This document shows positions 7,825 to 16,071 of a stretch of DNA of 64,000 nucleotides, one piece after another (the first letter of the stretch is position 1; every line of letters starts with the position of its first letter). The stretch is from an uncultured Flavonifractor sp. Lineage in GTDB: Bacteria; Bacillota; Clostridia; Oscillospirales; Oscillospiraceae. The DNA is taken from positions 32,430 through 96,429 of the forward strand of contig CANAAV010000007.1 in the NCBI GenBank assembly GCA_947346365.1, read 5' to 3'. Made by a program: the position numbers and the translations under genes. The notes under the pieces were generated by a model, which was not told the DNA's origin, did not search any database, and was given only the letters and a program-made list of their open reading frames with translations.

Positions 7825-9959
7825 TGAGCTTCCTCTTTTAAAAACAGTCTCTTCAGGCGGTCCTCCTGCATGTTGCACCACTGCCGGAAGGCCTCAACGG
7901 TCTCGGTAAATTCCTCGTCTATTTTTGCGGTTCCGTCCCGGTTGATCTCTTTTTCAAAGGTCACGGGATTCATTTTAAACTGGCTTTCAAAACATTTTAC
8001 CTTGTTTTTGGTCTTTACCTCATAGCCGACCTTTTTAATCTCCCGGGAAAATATTTGGTAGTCCCTCCGCTTGAGCTTTTTCAATTCGCTCTCCTTGGGC
8101 TTATACGCCACGATAATCGTCGGCGAAACCCCCGCCTCTGCAAAAATATTGGCCGGAAGGTCGATCATCGCGACAATTCTCATATTGTCCAGCAGCCACC
8201 GTCTGGCTTTCGCGTGGGCGTCGATGGAGGCGATGGAATTTGAGAGCACAATCGCCATTCTCCCATTTTCTTTCAGCACCCTGACCGCGTTTTCCAAAAA
8301 GATGATTCCCATGTCGATTTCCGTCTGCCCGTATTCGTTCCACAGCTCATAGCATTCCGCAATTCCAATATCCTTGCTGTCAGGAATCCACGACCGGGCC
8401 TTTCCAAAGGGAGGATTTGTCAGCACGATGTCAAACTTTTTCAGGCGCTTTCCGTCTAAACGGTTATCCCAGTTTCCGTTATAATTATGCAGGCGCTTTT
8501 CCGTTCTGGGAATCAGCTTCACGCATCCCCCGCCGCTGTCAAATTTTGTGGCAATGGAGCCCAGCCCGTCGCTCTGCACCTCAATCGTCGCGTTTCCATC
8601 CCCATTGAGCAGCATATTCAGGGTCGCCAGCTTCACCATGTCCTCGTCAATATCCATGCCGAAAATGTTGTTGTCATTCAGCCTGCCGTCGGATTTCACA
8701 TAGGATACCGACAGGAAATCCGCGATCCCAACCGTCGGGTCCACAATGCTCTCATTGTGTTTGGGATTGACGATGTCCACAATAAAATCAATGATTTGCA
8801 GCGGCGTGATAAACTGCGCGTTGTCCACCTTGCTGAATTGGGACGCGAAGCGGTAAAATACCAGCTGGTACAGATTGTTTCTCTCCGAGTGGGTAAAGCT
8901 GTAATTTTGAAACTGCTTTACAATTTCTATCACCAGCTTCACCTGGTTCTCATTGGTCTGATCGAAGTAGTTCTCCTCGAGAATTTTCGTATAGGAATTC
9001 TTGGCCTCCTTCCGGATATCGTCGATTCTCTCCAAAAACTCCTGCAGCCGGTCGTCCGTAATGGCCGTATAGCGCTCCTCGTCCGGATTAATATAGTACG
9101 CCAGTACCTGCGCATGGTTTTTTTCGTCATATATTTTCAGCGTCAGCATCTGTATGAGGATGTTGTAGCCCTTTTGATTGACAAGCCCGCATTTGTCCAT
9201 CGTATGCAGGATTTGATACAGCGCGTCGTTTAAACGCCTGGAATCTGTCTTTGAGATGATTCCCAACTCGCCCAGCGTCCGCCCGGAATAATCCTTTACG
9301 GCTTTCGCGGCGGCGTTATAGTTCACCATCTCTTTAAAGGACAGCAGGTTTGCATAGCCGTCCGGCTGGTCAAACGCCGGCTCCACCTTGCCCTTGTTCT
9401 CCACATTGAACTCATCGCTGAGCCTGTAATACGCTTTGCCCTCCGACTTAAAGAGGTAAAGCCGCCCCTCGTCATAGAGAATGCCAAACACCGTCGCCCT
9501 GGCCGACTCGTTCATATATGGCTTGAGCTGGCTGTTAAACACGCCCTTTACATCCCTGCCGCCCTCTTTTTTAAATTCAATCGCGCACACCAAATGCTCC
9601 TTCAGCCAGTTCAGCTCGTCCCACTTGGAGTCGTCTTTTTTGGCATGCAGCGCCTTATAGTGGGTGAACCAGTCCGTGCGGTCGAAGATTGCCGCGTCTA
9701 TTCTCAGCATCGCCGCGTTCTTATTTCCCTTCGGGAGAGCCACCTCCACCCCGATGTAATCCTTAGAGCACAGCCCTGCGGCCACAAAGCAGTTCAAAAA
9801 TTCCCACTTATAGTACTGTTCATTCAGCGATCCGTCTTTTTTGCGCAGGTTTGTCTCCTGCTTCTGCTCCGTGAGATGCACAGGCAGAAAGCACACAACC
9901 TGTCTGTCCAAGCGGTGGCTGGAATAGTATTCCTCACGAAGGTCGTCAAACTTTTTCAT
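7821..9959 (-). CDS. RM nuclease-like plus N6-adenine methyltransferase fusion (HsdM-like)
   Basis: A 712-residue protein. The C-terminal two thirds is a gamma-class N6-adenine DNA methyltransferase like HsdM, with a motif I variant DPTVGIADFL near residue 405 and the catalytic motif IV NPPF near 513. The N-terminal 150 residues hold RIDAAIFD then AIEFKKE about 40 residues later, which matches the D...ExK pattern of PD-(D/E)xK nuclease domains (HSDR_N type). There is no helicase motor domain here and no hsdR gene nearby. This order, nuclease then methyltransferase in one chain with a separate specificity subunit, is that of BcgI-like Type IIB enzymes. It could instead be a Type I-like methyltransferase whose motor subunit is elsewhere. 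Translationally coupled to the specificity gene. Confidence 0.85.
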   Translation of the reverse strand: MKKFDDLREEYYSSHRLDRQVVCFLPVHLTEQKQETNLRKKDGSLNEQYYKWEFLNCFVAAGLCSKDYIGVEVALPKGNKNAAMLRIDAAIFDRTDWFTHYKALHAKKDDSKWDELNWLKEHLVCAIEFKKEGGRDVKGVFNSQLKPYMNESARATVFGILYDEGRLYLFKSEGKAYYRLSDEFNVENKGKVEPAFDQPDGYANLLSFKEMVNYNAAAKAVKDYSGRTLGELGIISKTDSRRLNDALYQILHTMDKCGLVNQKGYNILIQMLTLKIYDEKNHAQVLAYYINPDEERYTAITDDRLQEFLERIDDIRKEAKNSYTKILEENYFDQTNENQVKLVIEIVKQFQNYSFTHSERNNLYQLVFYRFASQFSKVDNAQFITPLQIIDFIVDIVNPKHNESIVDPTVGIADFLSVSYVKSDGRLNDNNIFGMDIDEDMVKLATLNMLLNGDGNATIEVQSDGLGSIATKFDSGGGCVKLIPRTEKRLHNYNGNWDNRLDGKRLKKFDIVLTNPPFGKARSWIPDSKDIGIAECYELWNEYGQTEIDMGIIFLENAVRVLKENGRMAIVLSNSIASIDAHAKARRWLLDNMRIVAMIDLPANIFAEAGVSPTIIVAYKPKESELKKLKRRDYQIFSREIKKVGYEVKTKNKVKCFESQFKMNPVTFEKEINRDGTAKIDEEFTETVEAFRQWCNMQEDRLKRLFLKEEAQ

Positions 9960-10012
9960 CTCGCAGCTCCTCTATTGGTCTGTGCCCATTCCACCGCGCC
10001 GCCCAAACAGGT

Positions 10013-10050
10013 ATGAAAAACGGTCATCCTTTTGGATGACCGTTTTTCAT
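10013..10050 (-). terminator. Perfect intrinsic terminator in the RM leader
   Basis: A perfect 17-bp stem (10013-10029 with 10034-10050) and a 4-nt loop. The stem contains T5/A5 tracts on both strands, so it can act both ways. It lies between the strong leftward promoter at 10205-10233 and the RM genes, and also faces the 3' end of the HAD gene. Confidence 0.8.
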
Positions 10051-10198
10051 CAGTGGGAACCAAACGCAGGGGAACCGTTTTCTCTTTTATCCCATGCCAG
10101 CGCCCCGGATTACCGGCGCAGCGCCCTGCGGTGAAGCCCTTGCTCCAGGTGCGGAAATCCCTCCCGCCGCGCCGGATGCTCCGTCCGGGAAAGCCATC
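10013..10198 (-). ncRNA. Candidate short terminated transcript (leader or small RNA) before the RM genes
   Basis: A consensus promoter (TTGACA, 17 bp, TATAAT at 10233-10205) predicts a start at about 10198, and the perfect terminator at 10050-10013 would end the RNA after about 185 nt. Within it a GC-rich hairpin is visible around 10100-10125. A 36-codon frame (10197-10087) begins at the predicted first base, so the transcript could also be a leaderless mRNA for a Gly/Ala/Pro-rich peptide. I do not recognise an Rfam family in it. Confidence 0.45.
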
Positions 10199-10204
10199 CA
10201 GTCT

Positions 10205-10233
10205 ATTATAGTGCCGCCCGGCTCCTCTGTCAA
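10205..10233 (-). promoter_or_regulatory. Consensus sigma-A promoter upstream of RM operon
   Basis: On the minus strand: TTGACA (10233-10228), 17-bp spacer, TATAAT (10210-10205). Both hexamers are perfect. Confidence 0.85.
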
Positions 10234-10291
10234 GTTTGCGCCTAGGCAGCCTGAAGAAAGGCTCCCGCTCGATTCATAGTCCCCCTTGCGC

Positions 10292-11107
10292 TTATGTCCC
10301 TGCCCAGCCCCGCCGGGCGGCTGTCACAATATCGCCAACGCCGGAGAGCACCATACAGGGCCGGTAGGCATATTTTTTTATGCTCTCCCGGGTAGACACG
10401 CCGGAGAGCACCAGCACGGTGGACATGCCGCTCTCCATACCGGAGATTACGTCGGTGTCCATCCTGTCACCCACCATGACGGCCTCGCCGGAGTGGCACT
10501 CCAGCATCCGCAGGCCTGTGCGCATCATCAGCGGGTTCGGTTTGCCGCAGAAATAGGCCTGGGTTCCGGTCGCCATTTCGATGGGCGCGACCAGCGCCCG
10601 GCAGGCGGGAGCAATCCCCTCCTCAATCGGACCGGACACGTCAGAGTTCGCTCCAATCAGCTTGGCGCCTTTCAAAACCAGGTTGGTAGCCTTTGTCAGC
10701 GTGTCCAGAGAATAGGCGCGGCCCTCGCCGACCACCACATAATCCGGACTTACCTCATTCATTGTAATGCCCGCGTCATACAGCGCGTTCAGCAGTCCCG
10801 CCTCACCGATCGCGAAGACCGAGCACCCCGGCGCCTGCTCCTTCAAAAATGCGGCGGTGGCCAGAGCGCTGGTGTAAAAGTGCTTCTCCGGTACATCCAA
10901 TCCCATGCGGGAGAGCTTCTGCTGAAGCTCCCGCGGCGTATATCCGCTGTTGTTGGTCAAAAACAGGTACTCTTTCCTCTCCTCCTGAAGCCATTGGATA
11001 AATTCCGCCACCCCCGGCAGGATGCTGTTGCCATGATAAATCACGCCATCCATATCGCAGATGAAGCCTTTTTTCTCGTTGAAATCGAGCATTTTTTTCT
11101 GTTTCAT
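10292..11107 (-). CDS. HAD-IIA family sugar phosphatase (NagD-like)
   Basis: A 271-residue haloacid dehalogenase hydrolase of subfamily IIA, which includes NagD and p-nitrophenylphosphatases acting on nucleotide or sugar phosphates. Motif I is CDMDGVIYHG (nucleophile Asp and acid Asp), motif II is FLTNNSG, motif III lies around FCGKPNP (Lys), and motif IV is VGDRMDTD. The cap domain sits between motifs II and III, as is usual for IIA. The physiological substrate is not clear. It stands alone; a weak TATAAT-containing promoter lies about 130 bp upstream at 11249-11254 on the minus strand. Confidence 0.9.
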   Translation of the reverse strand: MKQKKMLDFNEKKGFICDMDGVIYHGNSILPGVAEFIQWLQEERKEYLFLTNNSGYTPRELQQKLSRMGLDVPEKHFYTSALATAAFLKEQAPGCSVFAIGEAGLLNALYDAGITMNEVSPDYVVVGEGRAYSLDTLTKATNLVLKGAKLIGANSDVSGPIEEGIAPACRALVAPIEMATGTQAYFCGKPNPLMMRTGLRMLECHSGEAVMVGDRMDTDVISGMESGMSTVLVLSGVSTRESIKKYAYRPCMVLSGVGDIVTAARRGWAGT

Positions 11108-11425
11108 AGCACAATTGCCTTTCCTCGTTGATTATGTAGGATGCGGCCGCGTTTTCAGCCGGCCTGTCCCCAAAGGTCCGCTATCTTTACCACCCTATGC
11201 GCGCCCGCGCCATACATACCGCCGATGCGGCTCGGCCGCCGGAATTCTATTATAAGACAAGCACGCAAAATATAAAAGCCGCTTTTTATAAAATTTCCCC
11301 GCTCCCCCGTCTCACTTCGGAAAAGGCGGAATGCTCCGCTCTTTTCCTGGAAAAATTTGAGGGTTGCGCTGACAGGGGAAAAGCGGTTACAATTTGGTTA
11401 CAAAAAGTGAAAGGATGTGACAGCC
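11108..11425. other. Divergent intergenic region
   Basis: About 318 bp between the leftward HAD gene and the rightward wall hydrolase. It holds a leftward TATAAT near 11249 and a rightward TTGCGC-18 bp-TACAAT promoter near 11373-11402. The motif TTGGTTACAAAAAGT (around 11395-11409) recurs just before the second wall hydrolase (12530-12543). No other gene is seen. Confidence 0.5.
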
Positions 11426-12232
11426 ATGCGTACCAAATGGCTGATCGCCGCAGCGCTGGCCGCGGCGGTTTTGTCCGGCGCGCCGGCCGCCGCAGCCCAG
11501 CTGACAGTGGACGGCGCGATATTGGACCAGGCAGACAGCTACATTTATGAGAACACCACCTATGTCCCCCTGCGGGCGGTGGCGGAAGCCCTCCGCCCTG
11601 ACGCGTCAATTGTCTGGGAGGACGGGCAGGCGGTCGTCCGGGCGGAGGGCCTCTCCCTAAGCGCACAGCCGGGGGCCGTGTACATACAGGCCAACGGCCG
11701 GGCCCTCTATGTACCCGACGCGGTGCAATCCCCCCAGGGGTCCACCTATCTTCCGGTGCGGGTTTTGGCCGCAGCGCTGGACGCTCAGGTCCACTGGGAA
11801 CCTGCCACAGGGGCTGTGTCCATTACCGGCGGCAGCGGCTCCATCGTTCCCGCCGAACTCCACTACGACGAGCAGGATCTCTATTGGCTCTCCCGCATTA
11901 TTTCCGCTGAGAGCAAGGGAGAGCCCCTGTTGGGGCAAATCGCCGTAGGAAATGTGATTCTCAACCGGGTAGCCTGCGCAGATTTTCCCGACAGCGTCTA
12001 TGAGGTTATTTTTGACCAGCGCTGGGGCGGGCAGTTTTCACCCGTACGCAATGGGACCATCTATGATACGCCCAGTGAAAGCAGCCTATTGGCCGCCAAG
12101 CTCTGTTTAGAGGGGGCCAATACGGCGGGGGACAGCCTGTATTTTCTGGCTCCCGAGCTGGCGGGAAACTTCTGGACCATGGAACAGCGCTCCTATGTAA
12201 CCACCATCGGCAGCCACTGGTTTTACCGGTAG
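11426..12232 (+). CDS. SleB-like cell wall hydrolase with stalk domain (copy 1)
   Basis: A secreted 268-residue protein. Residues 1-20 are a signal peptide ending in AAAA. Residues 25-130 are a copper-amine-oxidase N-terminal-like stalk domain (VDGAILDQ, YVPLRAVAEAL, YLPVRVLAAAL). The C-terminal 110 residues are a SleB/CwlJ-type hydrolase domain (SRIISAESKGEPLLGQIAVGN), with the likely catalytic Glu in SAES. Such enzymes cleave cortex or vegetative peptidoglycan. The ATG at 11426 is preferred to the in-frame GTG at 11417 because of spacing to AAAGGA. It is followed by a terminator and then a paralogue of identical architecture. Confidence 0.88.
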   Translation: MRTKWLIAAALAAAVLSGAPAAAAQLTVDGAILDQADSYIYENTTYVPLRAVAEALRPDASIVWEDGQAVVRAEGLSLSAQPGAVYIQANGRALYVPDAVQSPQGSTYLPVRVLAAALDAQVHWEPATGAVSITGGSGSIVPAELHYDEQDLYWLSRIISAESKGEPLLGQIAVGNVILNRVACADFPDSVYEVIFDQRWGGQFSPVRNGTIYDTPSESSLLAAKLCLEGANTAGDSLYFLAPELAGNFWTMEQRSYVTTIGSHWFYR

Positions 12233-12283
12233 CGCCAGCTGATACATAGAGTCGGCGAAGTCAATTCAAAACCCATTATCTCC

Positions 12284-12323
12284 AAAAAACTGTGGCGGCC
12301 TTTTAACGGCCCCACAGTTTTTT
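12284..12323 (+). terminator. Intrinsic terminator after wall hydrolase 1
   Basis: AAAAAACTGTGG and GGCC pair with GGCC and CCACAGTTTTTT around a 7-nt loop, with a one-base bulge; the right arm ends in six T. Confidence 0.85.
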
Positions 12324-12476
12324 CACGCCTGGGCAGCGGTATAGACGGGAAAATCTCCCGCCTGTTTGCATGTCCATTTTGTCAACTTCTGTCGGAATTA
12401 TCAACACTCCGCGTTTTATTTATCTCTCTATTCCGTTGCGCTGCAACAGTTTATGTCTGTTCGACAAAAGTTTTGG

Positions 12477-12505
12477 TTGACATATTGTTTGTTCTTGGCT
12501 ACAAT
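12477..12505 (+). promoter_or_regulatory. Promoter of wall hydrolase 2
   Basis: TTGACA (12477-12482), 17-bp spacer, TACAAT (12500-12505), about 55 bp before the start codon. Confidence 0.8.
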
Positions 12506-12561
12506 ATAATGACAAACCAATGAATAATTGGTTACAAAAAGTTACAGGAGGTCTTTTACGC

Positions 12562-13377
12562 ATGAGAAGACGTGCCATTTGTGCGGCCCTCTGTCTGGCT
12601 GTGTGCACAGCGCTCAGCACACCGGCAGAGGCTGCGGAAAGTGGCGTCAGCTTCGTCATTGACGGGGCTGTGATAGAGAAAGAGATTACCACTCAAACGG
12701 TAAACCAGACAATTTATGTGTCCTATTGGCCCATTGTACAGGCGCTCTATCCCGACGCCTGCGCCGTGTGGGCCAATCGCCGGGCTGAGATCAGGGCCCA
12801 GGGGCTTGACCTTTTCATCAAGCCGGAGACCCAATATATCATAGCCAACGGCCGTTACCTGTATGTCCCGGAAGGAGTTAAATGCCAGGGCAACAGCATC
12901 ATGGCGCCTGTGCGCACGCTGGCTCGGGCCCTGGGCGCCGCCGTCAGCTGGGATGGGCGCACATCCACTGTGTCCATCACATCCGGCAGCGGACCGATCG
13001 CTCCGGCCGGACAGGCCTATGCGCCAAACACTCTCTACTGGCTTTCCCGCATCATTCAGGCGGAGAGCGGCAACCAGCCCCTTCAAGGGAAAATCGCCGT
13101 AGGCAACGTGGTGCTCAACCGGGTGGAAAGCCCGCGCTTTCCCAATACGGTGTACGACGTAGTTTTTCAGCGCAATCAGTTTACCCCCGCGATGACGGGA
13201 AGTATCTACTGCACCCCCAGCGCCGAGAGCGTGATTGCCGCCAAGCTCTGCCTCGACGGGGCCAACACGGCGGGCGGCGCGCTGTATTTTGTCAATCCCC
13301 GCGCTACGCCGGGCAGCTGGGCTGAGCGCAACCGGCCCTATGTAGCCACCATTGGAGCCCACGCATTTTTTTCTTAA
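12562..13377 (+). CDS. SleB-like cell wall hydrolase with stalk domain (copy 2)
   Basis: A 271-residue paralogue of the preceding gene: signal peptide (residues 1-24, ending AEA), stalk domain with the pattern YVSYWPIVQAL ... IMAPVRTLARAL, and a SleB/CwlJ-like hydrolase domain with SRIIQAESGNQPLQGKIAVGN and the likely catalytic Glu in QAES. The start at 12562 follows CAGGAGG; the longer frame from 12520 begins upstream of the ribosome site and would add residues before the signal peptide. Separate promoter and terminators show that each copy is its own transcription unit. Confidence 0.88.
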   Translation: MRRRAICAALCLAVCTALSTPAEAAESGVSFVIDGAVIEKEITTQTVNQTIYVSYWPIVQALYPDACAVWANRRAEIRAQGLDLFIKPETQYIIANGRYLYVPEGVKCQGNSIMAPVRTLARALGAAVSWDGRTSTVSITSGSGPIAPAGQAYAPNTLYWLSRIIQAESGNQPLQGKIAVGNVVLNRVESPRFPNTVYDVVFQRNQFTPAMTGSIYCTPSAESVIAAKLCLDGANTAGGALYFVNPRATPGSWAERNRPYVATIGAHAFFS

Positions 13378-13388
13378 AGCACTGCTTT

Positions 13389-13424
13389 GCGGGCGGAAGG
13401 GAGCGGCCCTTCCGCCCGCATTTT
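13389..13424 (+). terminator. Intrinsic terminator after wall hydrolase 2
   Basis: A perfect 13-bp GC-rich stem (13389-13401 with 13407-13419), loop of 5, followed by ATTTTG. Confidence 0.75.
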
Positions 13425-13476
13425 GCGCAAAGCGCAGAAATCTGCCCTGTAAACGGCGGAAAATTCGCAAAATGCC

Positions 13477-13505
13477 TTGACTTTCCTCTTCCCGGTTGAT
13501 ATACT
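13477..13505 (+). promoter_or_regulatory. Promoter of the rplU-prp-rpmA operon
   Basis: TTGACT (13477-13482), 17-bp spacer, TATACT (13500-13505). Confidence 0.85.
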
Positions 13506-13511
13506 ATCAAA

Positions 13512-13635
13512 GCCGCTTTGAATGGGCCAATCAAGCAAGAGAATCCCAGTCCGCCCGCTGTGCACCTGCTCACGGGCGCTGCGCGCTTCTCTTCGCCCCC
13601 GACAGCGAGCCCGTTATAAAGGAGTTGAAACATAG
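13512..13635 (+). promoter_or_regulatory. rplU 5' leader (L21-leader position)
   Basis: About 124 nt separate the promoter from the L21 start codon. A hairpin around 13556-13595 is visible. Firmicutes rplU leaders carry a conserved autoregulatory structure (L21 leader); position and length fit, but I cannot confirm the fold. Confidence 0.45.
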
Positions 13636-13947
13636 ATGCACGCAATCATTGAGACCGGCGGCAAGCAGTACAAGGTGGCCGAGGGCGATACCCTCTTTAT
13701 TGAGAAGCTGCCTGTAGAGGCCGGCAGCGCCGTGACCTTTGACAAGGTCCTGGCTGTCATTGACGGGGAGAAGGCCACTTTTGGGGCCCCCGTGGTAGAG
13801 GGCGCCAAGGTAGACGCCACCGTGGCCAAGAACGGCAAGGGCAAGAAGATCATCGTCTTCAAGTATAAGCCGAAGAAGGGTTACCGCCGCAAGCAGGGCC
13901 ACCGTCAGCCCTATACCAAGGTAACCATCGGCAAGATCTCCGTGTAA
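13636..13947 (+). CDS. rplU: Ribosomal protein bL21
   Basis: A 103-residue bL21 of the large ribosomal subunit, full length. It begins [14 protein letters not shown] and ends with the conserved [16 protein letters not shown] block that contacts 23S rRNA. The ribosome site is AAAGGAG. It opens the L21-Prp-L27 operon, the standard Firmicutes order, and its stop overlaps the prp start by one base (TAATG). Confidence 0.98.
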   Translation: MHAIIETGGKQYKVAEGDTLFIEKLPVEAGSAVTFDKVLAVIDGEKATFGAPVVEGAKVDATVAKNGKGKKIIVFKYKPKKGYRRKQGHRQPYTKVTIGKISV

Positions 13948-14279
13948 TGACTACGGTGTCCTTCCACATGGAGGGGGAGCGCATTACAGGCTTTCGTGTG
14001 CGCGGACACAGCGGCTGGGCCGAAGCGGGCTCCGACGTGGTGTGCGCGGCGGTCACCAGCGCCGTGCGCCTGACCGAGTGCGCCGTCAACGACGTGCTGG
14101 GCCTGGGTGCGGCGGTGAAGCTCCGGGAGAAGGACGCGTCTCTCTCCCTCAAGCTCCCCGGCGGGCTGGGGGACGCCAACGAGCGGTTTTGTCAAAACCT
14201 TTTGGCCGCTCTGATGGTCTATCTGACCCAGCTCCAGGAGGAGTATCCCGGTTATATTTTCATAGAGGAGGCCGAGTAG
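13947..14279 (+). CDS. prp: Ribosomal-processing cysteine protease Prp
   Basis: A 110-residue cysteine protease that removes the N-terminal extension of ribosomal protein L27 in Firmicutes. The catalytic His and Cys are in RGHSGWAEAGSDVVCAAV (His21, Cys33 or nearby). The family sits between rplU and rpmA, as here, and its substrate, the next gene, carries the matching extension. The start overlaps the rplU stop, which suggests coupled translation. Confidence 0.95.
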   Translation: MTTVSFHMEGERITGFRVRGHSGWAEAGSDVVCAAVTSAVRLTECAVNDVLGLGAAVKLREKDASLSLKLPGGLGDANERFCQNLLAALMVYLTQLQEEYPGYIFIEEAE

Positions 14280-14324
14280 GCCCCCTCCCACAGCAGATAT
14301 ACACGTGTTTGGAGGTGTAATACG

Positions 14325-14609
14325 ATGCTGAATATCGGTCTTCAGTTTTTCGCCCATAAAAAGGGCGTGGGTTCCACCCGCAACGGCCGCGATTCCGAGG
14401 CCAAGCGCCTGGGCGTGAAGCGGGGGGACGGCCAGTTTGTTCTGGCCGGCAACATTCTGGTCCGCCAGCGGGGCACCCATATCCATCCCGGCGTCAACGT
14501 GGGCAAGGGCAGCGACGACACCCTGTTCGCCCTCAAGAGCGGCAAGGTGAAGTTTGAGCGCCTGGGCAAGGACCGCAAGCAGGTCTCTATTGTGGAGATC
14601 GCGGAGTAA
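14325..14609 (+). CDS. rpmA: Ribosomal protein bL27 with cleavable N-terminal extension
   Basis: A 94-residue bL27. The first nine or so residues, [10 protein letters not shown], form the Firmicutes-type extension that Prp cuts before HKKG, exposing the mature N-terminus that reaches the peptidyl-transferase centre. The body ([21 protein letters not shown]) is typical. The ribosome site is GGAGGTG. Confidence 0.98.
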   Translation: MLNIGLQFFAHKKGVGSTRNGRDSEAKRLGVKRGDGQFVLAGNILVRQRGTHIHPGVNVGKGSDDTLFALKSGKVKFERLGKDRKQVSIVEIAE

Positions 14610-14622
14610 TTGGGCATACGAG

Positions 14623-14660
14623 AGGTCCCGAACGTTTTGCCGTTCGGGACCTTCTTTTTC
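14623..14660 (+). terminator. Intrinsic terminator after rpmA
   Basis: A perfect 12-bp stem (14623-14634 with 14641-14652), 6-nt loop, then TCTTTTTC. It lies 18 bp before the obgE start codon, so some read-through into obgE is likely. Confidence 0.85.
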
Positions 14661-14677
14661 TGAAAAGGAGAACAGCT

Positions 14678-15958
14678 ATGGCAGCACCCTTTGTAGACAC
14701 CGCCCGCATCACTGTCAAGTCCGGCAATGGCGGCAGCGGCGCAGTGTCCTTTCACCGGGAAAAATATATTGCCGCCGGAGGGCCGGACGGCGGCGACGGC
14801 GGCCGGGGCGGAGACGTGGTTCTGGAGATTAACGACCATATGTCCACCCTGATGGACTTCCGCTACAAGCGCAAATACACGGCGGACAGCGGGATGGACG
14901 GGCAGGGCAAGCGCTGCTCCGGCAAGGACGGGGCGGATCTGGTGATCCGGGTGCCCCGGGGCACTGTGGTCCGGGATGCGGAGAGCGGCGAGATCATCTG
15001 CGACATGTCCCAGTGTGAGCGCTTCGTACTGGCCCGGGGAGGCAACGGGGGCTGGGGCAACAAGCATTTCGCCACTCCCACCCGGCAAGTCCCCCGTTTT
15101 GCCAAGGCCGGACTGCCGGGGCAGACCCGCGACGTGGTGCTGGAGCTGAAGCTGCTGGCGGATGTGGGGCTGGTGGGTTTTCCCAACGTGGGCAAGTCCA
15201 CCCTCCTCTCAGTGGTGAGCAAGGCTCAGCCCAAGATTGCCAATTACCATTTTACCACTCTGTTCCCCAACCTGGGGGTAGTCTACGTGGACGAGGGGGT
15301 CTCCTTCGTCCTAGCGGACATCCCCGGCATCATTGAGGGGGCCAGCCAGGGGGCGGGTCTGGGGCACGACTTTTTGCGACACATCGACCGCTGCCGGCTG
15401 CTGATCCACGTGGTGGATGTCTCCGGCTGCGAGGGCCGGGATCCGGTGGAGGATTTCAAGGCCATCCATGAGGAGCTCAAGCAGTATTCGCCCGATCTGG
15501 CGGGCCGCCCTATGCTGGTGGCAGGCAATAAAGCGGATATCGCCCAGGACCGCACCGGACTGGAAGCGCTGAAGGCCCATGCGGAGCGTCTCGGCCTGCC
15601 CTTTTATGAGATCTCCGCCGCCGCTCAGCAGGGTACCCGGGCGCTGATGTATGCCGCCGCCCAGGCTCTGGAGCATCTGCCCCCTATCACGGTGTACGAG
15701 CCCACTTATGTCCAGCGCCCGCCGGAGGTGGACCTGTCCGAGCCCATGACAATCACCCACGAGGACGATCTGTGGATCGTCGAGGGCGCCGCGCTCCAGC
15801 GGCTGATGTCCAACGTCAATTTTGGGGACTACGAATCCCGCAATTGGTTTGATAAAATGCTGCGCCAGTCCGGCCTCTTCGACCGGCTGGAGGAGATGGG
15901 GATTAAGGACGGGGACACGGTATCCCTGTATAACCTGGAGTTTGAATACCAGCGCTGA
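14678..15958 (+). CDS. obgE: GTPase Obg (CgtA)
   Basis: A 426-residue Obg GTPase, involved in late 50S subunit assembly and stress signalling. It has all three domains: the glycine-rich Obg fold (residues 1-158, GGPDGGDGGRGGDV), the G domain with [10 protein letters not shown] (G1), DIPGIIEGA (G3) and NKAD (G4), and the C-terminal OCT domain (residues about 340-426). rplU-prp-rpmA-obgE is a widely conserved order. Confidence 0.98.
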   Translation: MAAPFVDTARITVKSGNGGSGAVSFHREKYIAAGGPDGGDGGRGGDVVLEINDHMSTLMDFRYKRKYTADSGMDGQGKRCSGKDGADLVIRVPRGTVVRDAESGEIICDMSQCERFVLARGGNGGWGNKHFATPTRQVPRFAKAGLPGQTRDVVLELKLLADVGLVGFPNVGKSTLLSVVSKAQPKIANYHFTTLFPNLGVVYVDEGVSFVLADIPGIIEGASQGAGLGHDFLRHIDRCRLLIHVVDVSGCEGRDPVEDFKAIHEELKQYSPDLAGRPMLVAGNKADIAQDRTGLEALKAHAERLGLPFYEISAAAQQGTRALMYAAAQALEHLPPITVYEPTYVQRPPEVDLSEPMTITHEDDLWIVEGAALQRLMSNVNFGDYESRNWFDKMLRQSGLFDRLEEMGIKDGDTVSLYNLEFEYQR

Positions 15959-16026
15959 CGCGTCTGCCGCAGGCGGCCTGGCTTCGCTCTTTCCATCTTT
16001 CCCTATCCCGCAAAACACGCAAAACC

Positions 16027-16059
16027 ACGGCCCGCGCTGTACGGTACAGCGCGGGCCGT
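16027..16059. terminator. Bidirectional terminator between obgE and citrate synthase
   Basis: A perfect 16-bp palindrome (16027-16042 with 16044-16059) between convergent genes, followed on the plus strand by TTTAT and preceded by AAAACC for the minus strand. Confidence 0.8.
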
Positions 16060-16071
16060 TTATCCTGTCTA

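Noticed and set aside
10013-10233. 6S RNA or signal recognition particle RNA
   Set aside because: The ends do not form the long closing stem expected of 6S RNA and no SRP core motif is present.
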